Part shown: positions 1 to 7,069 of the stretch, piece by piece
How positions within the stretch are numbered: position 1 is the stretch's first letter
How the letters are laid out: every line of letters begins with the position of its first letter
Assembly (NCBI GenBank): GCA_045542485.1
Contig: JAZQLC010000053.1
Location: forward strand, 1 to 15,530
Origin: SIG575 sp045542485
Lineage (GTDB): Bacteria > Bacillota > Clostridia > Oscillospirales > Acutalibacteraceae
DNA length: 15,530 bases
Direction of reading: 5' to 3'
The notes under the pieces: model-generated
What the model saw: only the letters and a program-made list of their open reading frames with translations
Told to the model about the DNA's origin: nothing
Databases searched by the model: none
Position numbers and translations under genes: made by a program

Positions 1-141
1 AAGTGGTTGCCGATACCATTCATTACTTTAACTATGTTCGTCCTGTACGTAAACTCAAACGAAAACCGCCAGTCCAATACAGAATTGAACTGGCAGCTTA
101 ATTTATTTCTTTTTTGTGTCTACTAACTATTGACTATTTCA
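1..141 (+). mobile_element. Right-hand end of a probable IS3-type insertion sequence
   Basis: The transposase tail is followed by an AT-rich stretch and TTTTTGTGTCTAC at about 111-123, the kind of sequence often seen at the right end of IS3-type elements. The exact terminal base and target duplication cannot be fixed without the left end. The boundary probably lies between 102 and 141, just before the pnuC stop. Confidence 0.35.
3..101 (+). CDS. IS3-family transposase, C-terminal end (partial)
   Basis: Frame 3 is open from the window edge and ends in TAA at 99-101, giving 32 residues. They include YFNYVRPVRKLKRKPPVQYR, which resembles the extreme C-terminus of IS3/IS150-type OrfB transposases (Tyr/Asn, Arg and a closing P-V-x-Y-R block after the DDE integrase core). 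The catalytic residues would lie upstream of the window, so it cannot be judged whether the gene is complete. It converges on pnuC, whose stop is only 40 bases away. The match is from memory of the family on a short segment, so it is moderately secure. Confidence 0.6.
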   Translation: MVADTIHYFNYVRPVRKLKRKPPVQYRIELAA

Positions 142-834
142 TCAGGTCTCTTTTTCTTGTCTTTTTTCCATTCTCTTCCAATTGATAAAACCATACATAT
201 CGTTAATGAAAAATGTTGTGAAGCACACTATCATAGGTATCGAGCTTGTATCTGTTTTCAGGACAATGAGCCACAATGCAACCACAACCAGATCATTGGC
301 CGCATAACCGAGAGCATAGTAAGGCGTTCTCAGTGCCGTCATATAGGCTGCCAGAAAACTTGTTGCAACAGAAATTGTGCTGACAAAAAGATTTGCATTT
401 CCCAGAAGTTTCAGAATAAAGTAAAAGGCGGTCGTCACAACAACAGTAGAAAAAAGCATCAGTGAAATTTTCTTTCCGTTCATTCTGCTGATTTCCACCT
501 CTGATGAGTCCTTATAAGGGTGCCTGAGCCAGGAAACCAGTGCCACAACTGCCATAGGAAGCGTCATACCGAGATATGTTATCATTTCTCCGTAGTATCT
601 GACATGGTAAGAAATGTAGCCATAGAAAACGGCGAAAATTATTATAAGAACCTGACCTATCCAATGTCCCTTTGCGAGAAAGATGAGTGCAGTAACACCG
701 ATAAGTGAAGCAGCAAGTGTCAGATAGTCCGTGTTTTTGAAAAGAAAAAATGTTCCGGTAACAGCAAACACCGACAGTATCCAAAGACATTTTTCAAATC
801 CGGTCAGGCTTTTCAGTGCTTTTTTAAGTTCCAT
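142..834 (-). CDS. pnuC: PnuC-family nicotinamide riboside (or related vitamin) transporter
   Basis: A 230-residue membrane protein of typical PnuC length. PnuC proteins carry nicotinamide riboside across the membrane by facilitated diffusion, trapped by later phosphorylation; close relatives carry thiamine or riboflavin. Diagnostic segments are GHWIGQVL (56-63), FYGYISY (70-76), YYGEM (80-84) and the C-terminal NDMYGFINWKRME (211-223). About seven hydrophobic segments are visible, with a short charged loop near 105-122. ATG at 832-834 is preceded by GGAGGA (838-843). It has its own sigma-A promoter (956-984) and a roughly 115-base leader. No hairpin terminator lies downstream, where an insertion-sequence end abuts the stop. 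The substrate cannot be fixed from sequence alone. Confidence 0.88.
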   Translation of the reverse strand: MELKKALKSLTGFEKCLWILSVFAVTGTFFLFKNTDYLTLAASLIGVTALIFLAKGHWIGQVLIIIFAVFYGYISYHVRYYGEMITYLGMTLPMAVVALVSWLRHPYKDSSEVEISRMNGKKISLMLFSTVVVTTAFYFILKLLGNANLFVSTISVATSFLAAYMTALRTPYYALGYAANDLVVVALWLIVLKTDTSSIPMIVCFTTFFINDMYGFINWKRMEKRQEKET

Positions 835-843
835 ATATCCTCC

Positions 844-950
844 GTTTTTTCAATAATTTCTGCCCACTAAAAAAACAAGCACCCGAAACACATCTTCAAA
901 GACCTAACGATGCGTTACGAATGCTACCCGGTGGCAGTGATTTTAAGTTG
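844..950 (-). other. Long pnuC 5' leader, candidate structured RNA
   Basis: Transcription from the 956-984 promoter should start near 949, leaving an untranslated leader of about 115 bases. A near-perfect long-range pairing joins CTGCCAC (RNA sense, 931-937) to GTGGGCAG (860-867) with one bulged G. It encloses 63 bases containing a small hairpin (TAACG/CGTTA, 905-917). This closing helix lies 16 bases upstream of the ribosome binding site. I do not recognise the signature blocks of TPP, FMN or NAD+-II riboswitches, which control pnuC relatives elsewhere. Confidence 0.35.
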
Positions 951-955
951 CATTT

Positions 956-984
956 ATTCTATCATTATTTGAAAAAAATGTCAA
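956..984 (-). promoter_or_regulatory. Sigma-A promoter of pnuC
   Basis: On the minus strand, TTGACA (979-984) and TAGAAT (956-961) are separated by 17 bases. The -35 box is perfect and the -10 box matches 5 of 6. Confidence 0.8.
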
Positions 985-999
985 CTATCCGGATTTTCG

Positions 1000-1028
1000 T
1001 TGAAGCTCTTAGTTTATCGTGATATAAT
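1000..1028 (+). promoter_or_regulatory. Sigma-A promoter of the SGNH esterase gene
   Basis: TTGAAG (1000-1005), 17 bases, then TATAAT (1023-1028). The start of transcription should fall near 1035, so the leader is very short and begins at the ribosome binding site (AAGGAG, 1036-1041). Confidence 0.8.
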
Positions 1029-1050
1029 ACAGACAAAGGAGTGATTCTTT

Positions 1051-3258
1051 ATGTTCAAAAAACTCATATCGGTTTTACTCGTTCTTTCTTTTATTTTCAG
1101 CTTTACCTTTGTGGCAAAGGCAGAAGAACAAGCCAACACTCATCTCTACACAATTTATTCTGACGGAATGCTTTTCCAGCGTGAAAAGGAAGCAATCCTT
1201 GCAGGTGAAGGTAAGCCGGGTGACAAAATCACTGCTGAGCTTTATCACGGCAAAAAGATGGTTGCCTCAGGTGAAAGCGTTGTAGATTCAGAGGGAAAAT
1301 TCACTGTTTCCTTTATGGCGCCCAAAGGCTCCTATACCCAGTATCTTATTATGATCAAGGAAAATGACGAATACATCGAAACTCTCAAAAACATTGTTTT
1401 CGGTGAATTATGGTTGGCATCGGGTCAGAGCAATATGATGTATCCCCTCTCCCAATCTGTTACGGGTGTCGGAATGTTTGAAAGACAGGAAAAGCTCTCA
1501 CCGTACCTGCGTGTGCTTTTAGTGCCGGGTTATCCTGAGTACAAGGGTCAGGATTCACTTTCTCTCCTCCCGCTTCACGCTCAGGATGACATCACCGACG
1601 CAAAATGGGTTACGGGCGAAAACTTTGATGTATACAATGTCAGTGCAGTCGCATATTTCTTTGCCATTGAATTAATGGAAAAGCTTGATATGCCCGTAGG
1701 TATTCTCAACTCCTCCCTGGGCGGCTCTTCTATTGCATCGTGGCTCAGCCGTGATACCTGCGAAAGCGACAAAGAAATGACAGAATATCTGACAGAAGCG
1801 GGGCAATATTTTTCTGCATCCCAGTGGAAAGAAGACAGTCAGGATGTTTACCGCGATGTGACTGCCAACTACAACCAGAAAATTCATCCTCTCAAATATT
1901 TCCGTCCCGTAGGTATGCTCTGGTATCAGGGCGAAACCGATATGTGGTGGACAGATGAAATGTACGGCAGAGCATTCACTCTTATGCAGAAATCTTACAG
2001 TAAGCTTTTCGGTTTTGAAAATGAGCTTATGCCCATTGTCTACACTCAACTTGCACCTTATAATTACGGAAGCGACACCGTTCTTTCTCAGAGAAATAAT
2101 TACTATTCATTAATGCAGCAGGAGTATCCCTCTTCCCGTGCAGTTATTTCAATATATGACCTGCCTCTGACTTATCTTCCCGCTGTGGGTATCATCCATC
2201 CCCAGCACAAGGAGGAAGTGGGACAGAGAATGTTCTTCGCTGCTGAAGGTCTGGTTTACGGCAAGAGAGAATCATATACTGCTGCTTCTGTAAAAAGCTC
2301 AGAAATCAAAAACGGCAGCGTCTATGTCACTCTCCGGAACACAGGTGACGGCCTTGTGCTGAAAGGCGAAAAAGCTTCAGGCTTCGCTGTCTGCGACAAA
2401 TCAGGCGTTTATGTAAAAGCCGATGCTGAAATTGTGTCCGCAGACACCGTAAGAATCTATTCAGACAAAGTAAAAAATCCCGTATCTGCAAGTTATGGCT
2501 ACTGCGTTTCAAATATGCGTTCCAACCTCTACGCAAGTGAAAACGGAGAAATTACTCTTCCCGTCACAAACTTTATAACAGATAAAAACTATCTGACACG
2601 AGTATGGCGTGATATCCCGTGGACAGATTGTGACGATGAAAAAAACTGGTTCAACGAAAGTGACCCCTACGGCGGATTCTACAATTCCTGGGAAAGCGAA
2701 AACGCATCTCTTACCTTCAACGGCTCATATATGAATGTAAAAGGTCAGGACGAATTTACCGTAAGTCCTGCAATTCACTACACAAATGCTGACGGAGAAG
2801 AGAATTTCCACTACGATTCCCAACGCGATTTTTCTTTCTACGGAACACTCACCTTCTCTGTGCGTAACAATGGGGATAAAGATGTTGTGTTCGACGGTCT
2901 CAGGCTTTACAGAGAATCGTTTATGTGGTATTCACCTGAAGCAAACGATAGCGGCGTCAGCTGTGTGGTCATCCCCGCGGACAAAGAGTGGCACGAAATA
3001 ACTCTCGACCTTAACACACTCTATCTTTACGGAAACGAATGCGGTGCAATCAGCCCTAACAATATGATAAAGTACATTCAGCAGATGACCTTCTGCTTCA
3101 CAAGTGATGGTGTTTGCGATATTGACATAGATTCGTTCGCTTTTTCTCCCGAAGAAGAAGACACTTCATTCCGTTTCGAGGCAAAGCCCTCCGATGCAGA
3201 CAATTTCTGGGAATTCATATGTGCATTGTTTGTGAGCATTCTGGGAATTTTCTTCTGA
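1051..3258 (+). CDS. Secreted sialate O-acetylesterase-like SGNH hydrolase with C-terminal accessory domain
   Basis: A 735-residue protein starting with a signal peptide (Lys-rich start, hydrophobic core 5-20, cleavage likely near AKA-EE at 22-25). The SASA-type SGNH catalytic core is clear: GQSNM at 125-129 (Ser127 as likely nucleophile), NSSLGGSS at 220-227 (oxyanion-hole region), WYQGETD at 291-297, and IHPQHKEEVGQR at 382-393 (His383 as likely base). Such enzymes remove O-acetyl groups from sialic acids or plant glycans outside the cell. The Asp that normally precedes the HP motif (D-x-H) is replaced here by a Gly-Ile-Ile stretch. Residues from about 510 form a Trp/Gly-rich beta-type region ending in DIDIDSFAFS, probably a carbohydrate-binding-like domain. 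The C-terminus (about 719-735) is a hydrophobic tail without a sorting motif. ATG has AAGGAG nine bases upstream. Confidence 0.82.
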   Translation: MFKKLISVLLVLSFIFSFTFVAKAEEQANTHLYTIYSDGMLFQREKEAILAGEGKPGDKITAELYHGKKMVASGESVVDSEGKFTVSFMAPKGSYTQYLIMIKENDEYIETLKNIVFGELWLASGQSNMMYPLSQSVTGVGMFERQEKLSPYLRVLLVPGYPEYKGQDSLSLLPLHAQDDITDAKWVTGENFDVYNVSAVAYFFAIELMEKLDMPVGILNSSLGGSSIASWLSRDTCESDKEMTEYLTEAGQYFSASQWKEDSQDVYRDVTANYNQKIHPLKYFRPVGMLWYQGETDMWWTDEMYGRAFTLMQKSYSKLFGFENELMPIVYTQLAPYNYGSDTVLSQRNNYYSLMQQEYPSSRAVISIYDLPLTYLPAVGIIHPQHKEEVGQRMFFAAEGLVYGKRESYTAASVKSSEIKNGSVYVTLRNTGDGLVLKGEKASGFAVCDKSGVYVKADAEIVSADTVRIYSDKVKNPVSASYGYCVSNMRSNLYASENGEITLPVTNFITDKNYLTRVWRDIPWTDCDDEKNWFNESDPYGGFYNSWESENASLTFNGSYMNVKGQDEFTVSPAIHYTNADGEENFHYDSQRDFSFYGTLTFSVRNNGDKDVVFDGLRLYRESFMWYSPEANDSGVSCVVIPADKEWHEITLDLNTLYLYGNECGAISPNNMIKYIQQMTFCFTSDGVCDIDIDSFAFSPEEEDTSFRFEAKPSDADNFWEFICALFVSILGIFF

Positions 3259-3271
3259 CACAACAAACCGT

Positions 3272-3309
3272 AACACCGAAGAAATTATGTTTCTTCGGTG
3301 TTGATTTTT
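3272..3309 (+). terminator. Intrinsic terminator of the esterase gene
   Basis: A perfect 13-bp stem (3272-3284 with 3290-3302), loop TTATG, followed by GATTTTTA. Confidence 0.9.
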
Positions 3310-3330
3310 ATACCCTGAAAATGTTATAAT
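3301..3330 (+). promoter_or_regulatory. Promoter of the DUF4317 gene
   Basis: TTGATT (3301-3306), 18 bases, TATAAT (3325-3330). The -35 box overlaps the tail of the preceding terminator, so the two units abut directly. Confidence 0.65.
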
Positions 3331-3357
3331 CTTTTTATTGATTTGGAGGAATTTAAA

Positions 3358-4485
3358 ATGACAGATAAAGAAATAAGAGAAATCAGAAGGCGTTTCCGTC
3401 CTGACAAAAATAATATTATCAGCGTTAAAGGTTGCGTGGTAAACGGTGAGAAGAAAATCGTTTCGCAGTTCAGTCAGTCTGTTGTACAATGTCCCAGCGA
3501 GGAAAGCGAAAAGCTTCTCGGTGTAATGAAAAAATCACTCTCAGGCTCTCTGGGAATCAACCTGCTTGACATCGAATATTCAGCACAAGAGGTTGCCGTC
3601 AGCCCCCAGCATCAGATGCTTATGGCTCTCAGAGACTCTCACCTTAAGGATGAGGATTTACTTGCGAACTTCTATGAAACAGTCATCGAAAGCGTTTCAT
3701 TTGAGGGAAGCTTTGCTATTCTCCTTGTTCACGACACATATGATGTTTTTGAATATTCGGAAAGCACGGGCGAAAAGGAAGAATCATTTTCACAGTTTTC
3801 ATATATCGTGTGCAGTATCTGTCCTATCAAGGACCTTAATGCAGGTCTTTATTTCCGTGAATATGACAACTCATTCAGAATAATGGACAACTACCCGATT
3901 CTTGTAAATCCCGACCTTGGTTTTATGTTCCCGGCTTTTGATGACAGAGCATCCAATATTTATAATGTCCTCTTCTACACCCGTGACACTGCCGATGTTC
4001 ACCCGGCTTTTGTTGAAAATGTTTTCGGTGTCGGCGCTCCCGCATCTTCTCACGAAAAGCAGGAAAACCTGGGCAGCTGCCTTAAGGAAACTCTCGAGGA
4101 AGACTGCGACTTTGAGGTTATGAAAACTGTTCACGACCATGTTAATGTTATGGTGCAGGAGCATAAAATTGCAAAAGTACAAGAGCCTCTCCTTCTTTCA
4201 AAGGAAACTTTCAGAGAAGTTCTTGAAAGCTGCGGCGTTGACGAAGAAAAAGTTGTAAACTTCGAAGACAAGTTTGATGAACATTTTGGCAGGGATGCAG
4301 AAATTCCGCCGAAAAGCATCGTTAATCTGAAAAAATTTGAACTTGTCACTCCCGATGTGCAGATTAAAATCAACCCCGAAAGAACTGACCTTGTGACAAC
4401 TCAGGTTATTGACGGCGTGAAATACATTATGATAAAAGCCAACACCGGCGTAGAAGTTAACGGAATTAACATCGACATCAATTGA
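3358..4485 (+). CDS. DUF4317 family protein
   Basis: A 375-residue soluble protein with no signal peptide or membrane segment. The opening (EIREIRRRFRPDKNNI, then GCVVN and IVSQF) and the overall length are what I recall for DUF4317, a family of unknown function common in Clostridia. The middle contains a region with mixed acidic patches (EDCDFEV, EEKVVNFEDKFDEHFG), and the end (VIDGVKYIMIKANTGVEVNG) looks like a compact beta unit. ATG at 3358 is chosen because GGAGGA lies eight bases upstream; a TTG at 3343 in the same frame sits inside the binding site and is rejected. The stop is followed within two bases by the start of the DUF2752 gene, so the two are almost certainly co-transcribed. No function is assigned. 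Confidence 0.8.
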   Translation: MTDKEIREIRRRFRPDKNNIISVKGCVVNGEKKIVSQFSQSVVQCPSEESEKLLGVMKKSLSGSLGINLLDIEYSAQEVAVSPQHQMLMALRDSHLKDEDLLANFYETVIESVSFEGSFAILLVHDTYDVFEYSESTGEKEESFSQFSYIVCSICPIKDLNAGLYFREYDNSFRIMDNYPILVNPDLGFMFPAFDDRASNIYNVLFYTRDTADVHPAFVENVFGVGAPASSHEKQENLGSCLKETLEEDCDFEVMKTVHDHVNVMVQEHKIAKVQEPLLLSKETFREVLESCGVDEEKVVNFEDKFDEHFGRDAEIPPKSIVNLKKFELVTPDVQIKINPERTDLVTTQVIDGVKYIMIKANTGVEVNGINIDIN

Positions 4486-4487
4486 CT

Positions 4488-4832
4488 ATGAGAAAAATTA
4501 ACGATTTACCTAAAAAAATAATTTTCACACTCTTTTATTTCGCTGCACTTTTTATTCTTTATAAGCTGGGAATGAAATGTATTTTTATTTCATTATTCCA
4601 TATTCCCTGCCCCGGCTGCGGAATGGTCAGGTCTATGCTTTCCTTGCTTCGCGGCGACTTTCTTTCCGCTTTCAGTTACCACTTTATGTTCTGGTCTATG
4701 CCTGTCGTTTACCTTTATTTTCTCTTTGACGGTAAGCTTTTCAGAAATCCGAAAGTCAATAAGGCAGTTTTTATATCAATTGCGGTAGGATTCGTAATAA
4801 ATTGGATTTATCATATTATTTTTCCACTGTAA
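4488..4832 (+). CDS. DUF2752 family membrane protein
   Basis: A 114-residue membrane protein with three hydrophobic segments. It carries the DUF2752 signature IPCPGCGMVRSMLSLLRGDF: two Cys around Pro-Gly, then an Arg/Leu-rich helix and Gly-Asp. The family is of unknown function. ATG at 4488 follows the DUF4317 stop by two bases, and no good ribosome binding site is present, so translation probably depends on coupling to the upstream gene. An in-frame TTG at 4482 overlapping that stop is the alternative start. There is no terminator before the promoter of the next gene. Confidence 0.8.
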   Translation: MRKINDLPKKIIFTLFYFAALFILYKLGMKCIFISLFHIPCPGCGMVRSMLSLLRGDFLSAFSYHFMFWSMPVVYLYFLFDGKLFRNPKVNKAVFISIAVGFVINWIYHIIFPL

Positions 4833-4833
4833 A

Positions 4834-4866
4834 ACTATTGACACATTTCGACAATAGTGTTATACT
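4834..4866 (+). promoter_or_regulatory. Promoter with inverted repeat, zinc-ribbon/TM2 gene
   Basis: TTGACA (4838-4843), 17 bases, TATACT (4861-4866) is a strong sigma-A promoter. A 7-bp inverted repeat, ACTATTG (4834-4840) and CAATAGT (4852-4858), covers the -35 box and spacer, so it may be an operator. There is no T-run, which argues against a terminator. Confidence 0.75.
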
Positions 4867-4902
4867 TTTGTTGTAAATTTTTTCACTAGGAGGGTGAATT
4901 AT

Positions 4903-5292
4903 ATGTATTGTAAAAACTGTGGTGCAGCAATGAACCCCAATCAGGCTATCTGCGTACAGTGCGGTGTTAAAACTGGTGACGGTGCTAACTTCTGCCCCAA
5001 CTGTGGTAACCCCACAACTCCCGGTGCAGCTGTATGTCTCGCTTGTGGTATTGCTCTCGGTAAAGCACAGGCAGGCGGTAACCTTGGCGGACAGGATAAG
5101 ATGACAATGGCTCTCATCTGCTTCTTCCTCGGTGCTCTCGGTATCCACAACTTTATGATGGGTGAATCAAAGAAAGGTATCGTTAAAATCGTTGCATCTC
5201 TCTGCTTCGGTCTCGGCGCAATCCTTGCTCTTATCGATTTCGTAAAAATCCTTACAGACAAATACGAAGTTGACCCCGAAAAGCTTTTCTAA
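4903..5292 (+). CDS. Double zinc-ribbon and TM2 domain membrane protein
   Basis: A 129-residue protein. Residues 1-50 carry four CxxC knuckles (Cys3/6, 17/20, 31/34, 45/48), which fit two zinc ribbons. After a Gly-rich linker (52-64), residues 67-120 form a TM2 domain with two membrane helices around the turn GALGIHNFMMGESKKG. TM2 proteins are small membrane proteins of poorly known role; zinc-ribbon versions are common in Clostridia. ATG at 4903 is chosen because AGGAGG (4888-4893) lies nine bases upstream; the in-frame GTG at 4894 directly abuts that site. It is monocistronic between its own promoter and a strong terminator. Codon use is rich in favoured codons (GGT, CTC, AAC), hinting at high expression. 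Confidence 0.85.
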   Translation: MYCKNCGAAMNPNQAICVQCGVKTGDGANFCPNCGNPTTPGAAVCLACGIALGKAQAGGNLGGQDKMTMALICFFLGALGIHNFMMGESKKGIVKIVASLCFGLGAILALIDFVKILTDKYEVDPEKLF

Positions 5293-5309
5293 GCAAAAAA
5301 CAGAATCAT

Positions 5310-5347
5310 AAAAAGACCATACTCCTCACAGAGTATGGTCTTTTTAA
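5310..5347 (+). terminator. Intrinsic terminator of the zinc-ribbon/TM2 gene
   Basis: A perfect 15-bp stem (5310-5324 with 5331-5345) with loop CTCACA; the right arm ends in TTTTT. Confidence 0.92.
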
Positions 5348-5380
5348 TAATTTTTAATTGTAAACAAACACTTTATAATA

Positions 5381-5408
5381 TTGCTTTTTCAGACTTTTAT
5401 GTTATAAT
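5381..5408 (+). promoter_or_regulatory. Promoter of the Cys-repeat surface protein gene
   Basis: TTGCTT (5381-5386), 16 bases, TATAAT (5403-5408). The ribosome binding site AAAGGAGAT follows at about 5429-5437, ahead of ATG 5446. Confidence 0.65.
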
Positions 5409-5445
5409 TTGTTTGTAAGTCAAAATCAAAAGGAGATGTTTTAAA

Positions 5446-6405
5446 ATGAAAAAAGTTATCTCAATTGTTCTCGCGCTCATTATGGCTCTTTCTGTTGCTT
5501 CAGTAGCAGTCAGCGCAGAAGACGCGGAAATCGTATGTGAGCACGAATACGGCAAATGGATTATCAGCCAGGATGAAACCTGCACAGAAGACGGCATCAA
5601 ATACAGAGAATGCACAAAATGCGATTCTTCTGTTAAAGGTCATATTGAAACAGGCTTTGTCAAAGCACTTGGCCACGCATTCGGCGATGGTGTTGTAACC
5701 GAACCCACTTGCGGCGGCAAAGGATACACAACATACACTTGTGCTAACTGCGGCGGCACAAAAACTGATTCAGAAACACCTGCACTCAGCCATACATACG
5801 GCGAATGGGCAGAAACTAAGGCTCCCACCTGCACAGAAAAAGGCGAAAAGCAGAAGGTTTGCTCTGTATGTCCCGAAACTGCTGAAGGACACATTCTCTC
5901 AGAAGAAATCCCCGCTCTCGGTCATACATACACATCTGAAGTATTCGCCCCCTCTTACACAGAAGGCGGCTACACACTTTACACCTGCTCAGTATGTGGT
6001 GACAACTACAAGGATGATTTTACACCCGTTCTCTCAGGCAGAGTTGAAAGTGTCAGCCTTGGGGAAAAGATTGTTATCAAATACGGTGAAGTAGCAGAGC
6101 TTACACCCAATGTTATAATGGGCGGTACAGTTACTTACACAGTAAAATACGAATCAGACGCTGAAAATGTTGCAACAGTTGACGAAAACGGTAACGTTAC
6201 AGGTAAAGGTATGGGTAACACAGTTATCACCTGCATAGTTACAGACGAATACGGCAACACAATTACAGGCGAAGTTGATGTTCAGGTTGATTTCTCACTT
6301 GCAAACTGGTTCGAGATTATCCGTGAGGTAATTCGCGCTGCGATTGAAATCGTTCTCGGCGGTCTTGACTTCGGTCCCATCAAAGACCTTATCGGCATCA
6401 AATAA
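5446..6405 (+). CDS. Secreted protein with four Cys-rich repeats and a bacterial Ig-like domain
   Basis: A 319-residue exported protein with a signal peptide at 1-24 (MKK start, hydrophobic core, VSA-ED cleavage). Four repeats of about 40 residues fill 34-198, each of the form H-x-Y/F, PTCTExG, then a CxxC knuckle, ending in PALGH or similar. CxxC pairs are at 56/59, 99/102, 139/142 and 181/184. A third Cys precedes each at 46, 89 and 129, but is Tyr171 in the fourth repeat. Residues 199-283 resemble a BIG2 Ig-like fold (YTVKYESDAENVATVDENG, VTGKGMGNTVITCIV). The tail (285-319) has an amphipathic or hydrophobic helix but no LPxTG motif. Such repeats are known in Clostridia surface proteins without a settled function; metal binding or adhesion is inference. 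It has its own promoter and terminator. Confidence 0.78.
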   Translation: MKKVISIVLALIMALSVASVAVSAEDAEIVCEHEYGKWIISQDETCTEDGIKYRECTKCDSSVKGHIETGFVKALGHAFGDGVVTEPTCGGKGYTTYTCANCGGTKTDSETPALSHTYGEWAETKAPTCTEKGEKQKVCSVCPETAEGHILSEEIPALGHTYTSEVFAPSYTEGGYTLYTCSVCGDNYKDDFTPVLSGRVESVSLGEKIVIKYGEVAELTPNVIMGGTVTYTVKYESDAENVATVDENGNVTGKGMGNTVITCIVTDEYGNTITGEVDVQVDFSLANWFEIIREVIRAAIEIVLGGLDFGPIKDLIGIK

Positions 6406-6424
6406 TAAATGATTTTTCGAAACA

Positions 6425-6455
6425 AAAAGGCAGAGATTTTGAATCTCTGCCTTTT
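6425..6455. terminator. Bidirectional terminator between convergent genes
   Basis: A 14-bp perfect stem (6425-6438 with 6442-6455) with a 3-base loop and A/T-rich flanks on both sides. It serves the surface-protein gene on the plus strand and the ygjV-like gene on the minus strand, whose stop is at 6458. Confidence 0.9.
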
Positions 6456-6457
6456 CT

Positions 6458-6961
6458 TTATTTCTTTCTGTATCTGTACATCGCTATCAGTGACGAGATA
6501 ATTCCTGCTATCTGTGCGAAAATTGCAGTAGAGCCGAGAACTGCGTGGTAAATTGTCCAGCAGGTCATATTTCCAAGAAGGAAAAGCCTGATATTCTGCT
6601 CCTTTTTCTGGAACATAGCCAACATATAAAGCACTGCTGCCACAATGGAAAGTATGTCTATTGGTGATTTGTAAGTAATAACACCTGCTGCAACATAGAG
6701 AATAAAGAATATTATCTTTTCCGCAAGATGGACCTCTGTCCCCTTTTTATCGTGCCACAGCGACACAATAAGCTGAAAAACAGCAACAACACATATTATT
6801 GCCCCTGAGCCCATTTCGTCCAGCAGATAAATATTCAGCGCTGACAGAAGATTCACTACAATTGACAGAATGAACATATGCTTTTTGTTTTTCAGCTGCA
6901 GATTGACGATTGCACCGATTGTTACCAGAATCCCTACTGCTTGTCCTATGTAATATGTCAT
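6458..6961 (-). CDS. YgjV family inner-membrane protein
   Basis: A 167-residue, very hydrophobic protein with about six membrane helices and short polar loops (KNKKH, WHDKKGT, FQKKEQN) and a basic C-terminus (YRYRKK). Length, helix layout and the segment NMTCWTIYHAVLGS fit the YgjV (Imp-YgjV) family, whose role is unknown. The ATG at 6959-6961 is preceded by AAAGGTG. It is monocistronic, with an extended -10 promoter upstream and a shared terminator downstream. Family assignment rests on recalled patterns. Confidence 0.65.
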   Translation of the reverse strand: MTYYIGQAVGILVTIGAIVNLQLKNKKHMFILSIVVNLLSALNIYLLDEMGSGAIICVVAVFQLIVSLWHDKKGTEVHLAEKIIFFILYVAAGVITYKSPIDILSIVAAVLYMLAMFQKKEQNIRLFLLGNMTCWTIYHAVLGSTAIFAQIAGIISSLIAMYRYRKK

Positions 6962-6994
6962 AACTTCACCTTTTCAAAAATAATCAAGGATAAT

Positions 6995-7003
6995 ATTATA
7001 GCA
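6995..7003 (-). promoter_or_regulatory. Extended -10 promoter of the ygjV-like gene
   Basis: The minus strand reads TGCTATAAT, a perfect -10 box with the TGn extension. No convincing -35 box is seen, which is common for extended -10 promoters. Confidence 0.6.
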
Positions 7004-7014
7004 CAAAAAAAACA

Positions 7015-7040
7015 AAAAAGCCATATCTCTATGGCTTTTT
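7015..7040 (-). terminator. Intrinsic terminator downstream of the XRE regulator gene
   Basis: An 11-bp stem (7015-7025 with 7030-7040) with a 4-base loop. On the minus strand it is followed by a T-rich run (7004-7014). It lies between the XRE gene stop (7070) and the ygjV promoter. Confidence 0.85.
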
Positions 7041-7069
7041 CTTTACTTTATAAATATTCTTTTACTGAC

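Noticed and set aside
844..950. A known TPP, FMN or NAD+-II riboswitch upstream of pnuC
   Set aside because: I looked for the TPP CTGAGA block, the FMN core and an NAD+-II-like pattern and saw none; only an unassigned helix is supported.
1672..2049. A 125-codon minus-strand frame inside the esterase gene
   Set aside because: It is antisense to the conserved SGNH blocks, has no family resemblance and no ribosome binding site.
126..4842. The 9-mer ACTATTGAC occurring both at the insertion-sequence end (about 126-134) and at the zinc-ribbon gene promoter (4834-4842)
   Set aside because: A nine-base match in AT-rich DNA can occur by chance, and the second copy is explained by a -35 box within a local dyad.
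5362..5417. AAACAAA and TTTGTTT as an inverted repeat around the surface-protein promoter
   Set aside because: The arms are low-complexity A/T-rich and the symmetry breaks on both sides.
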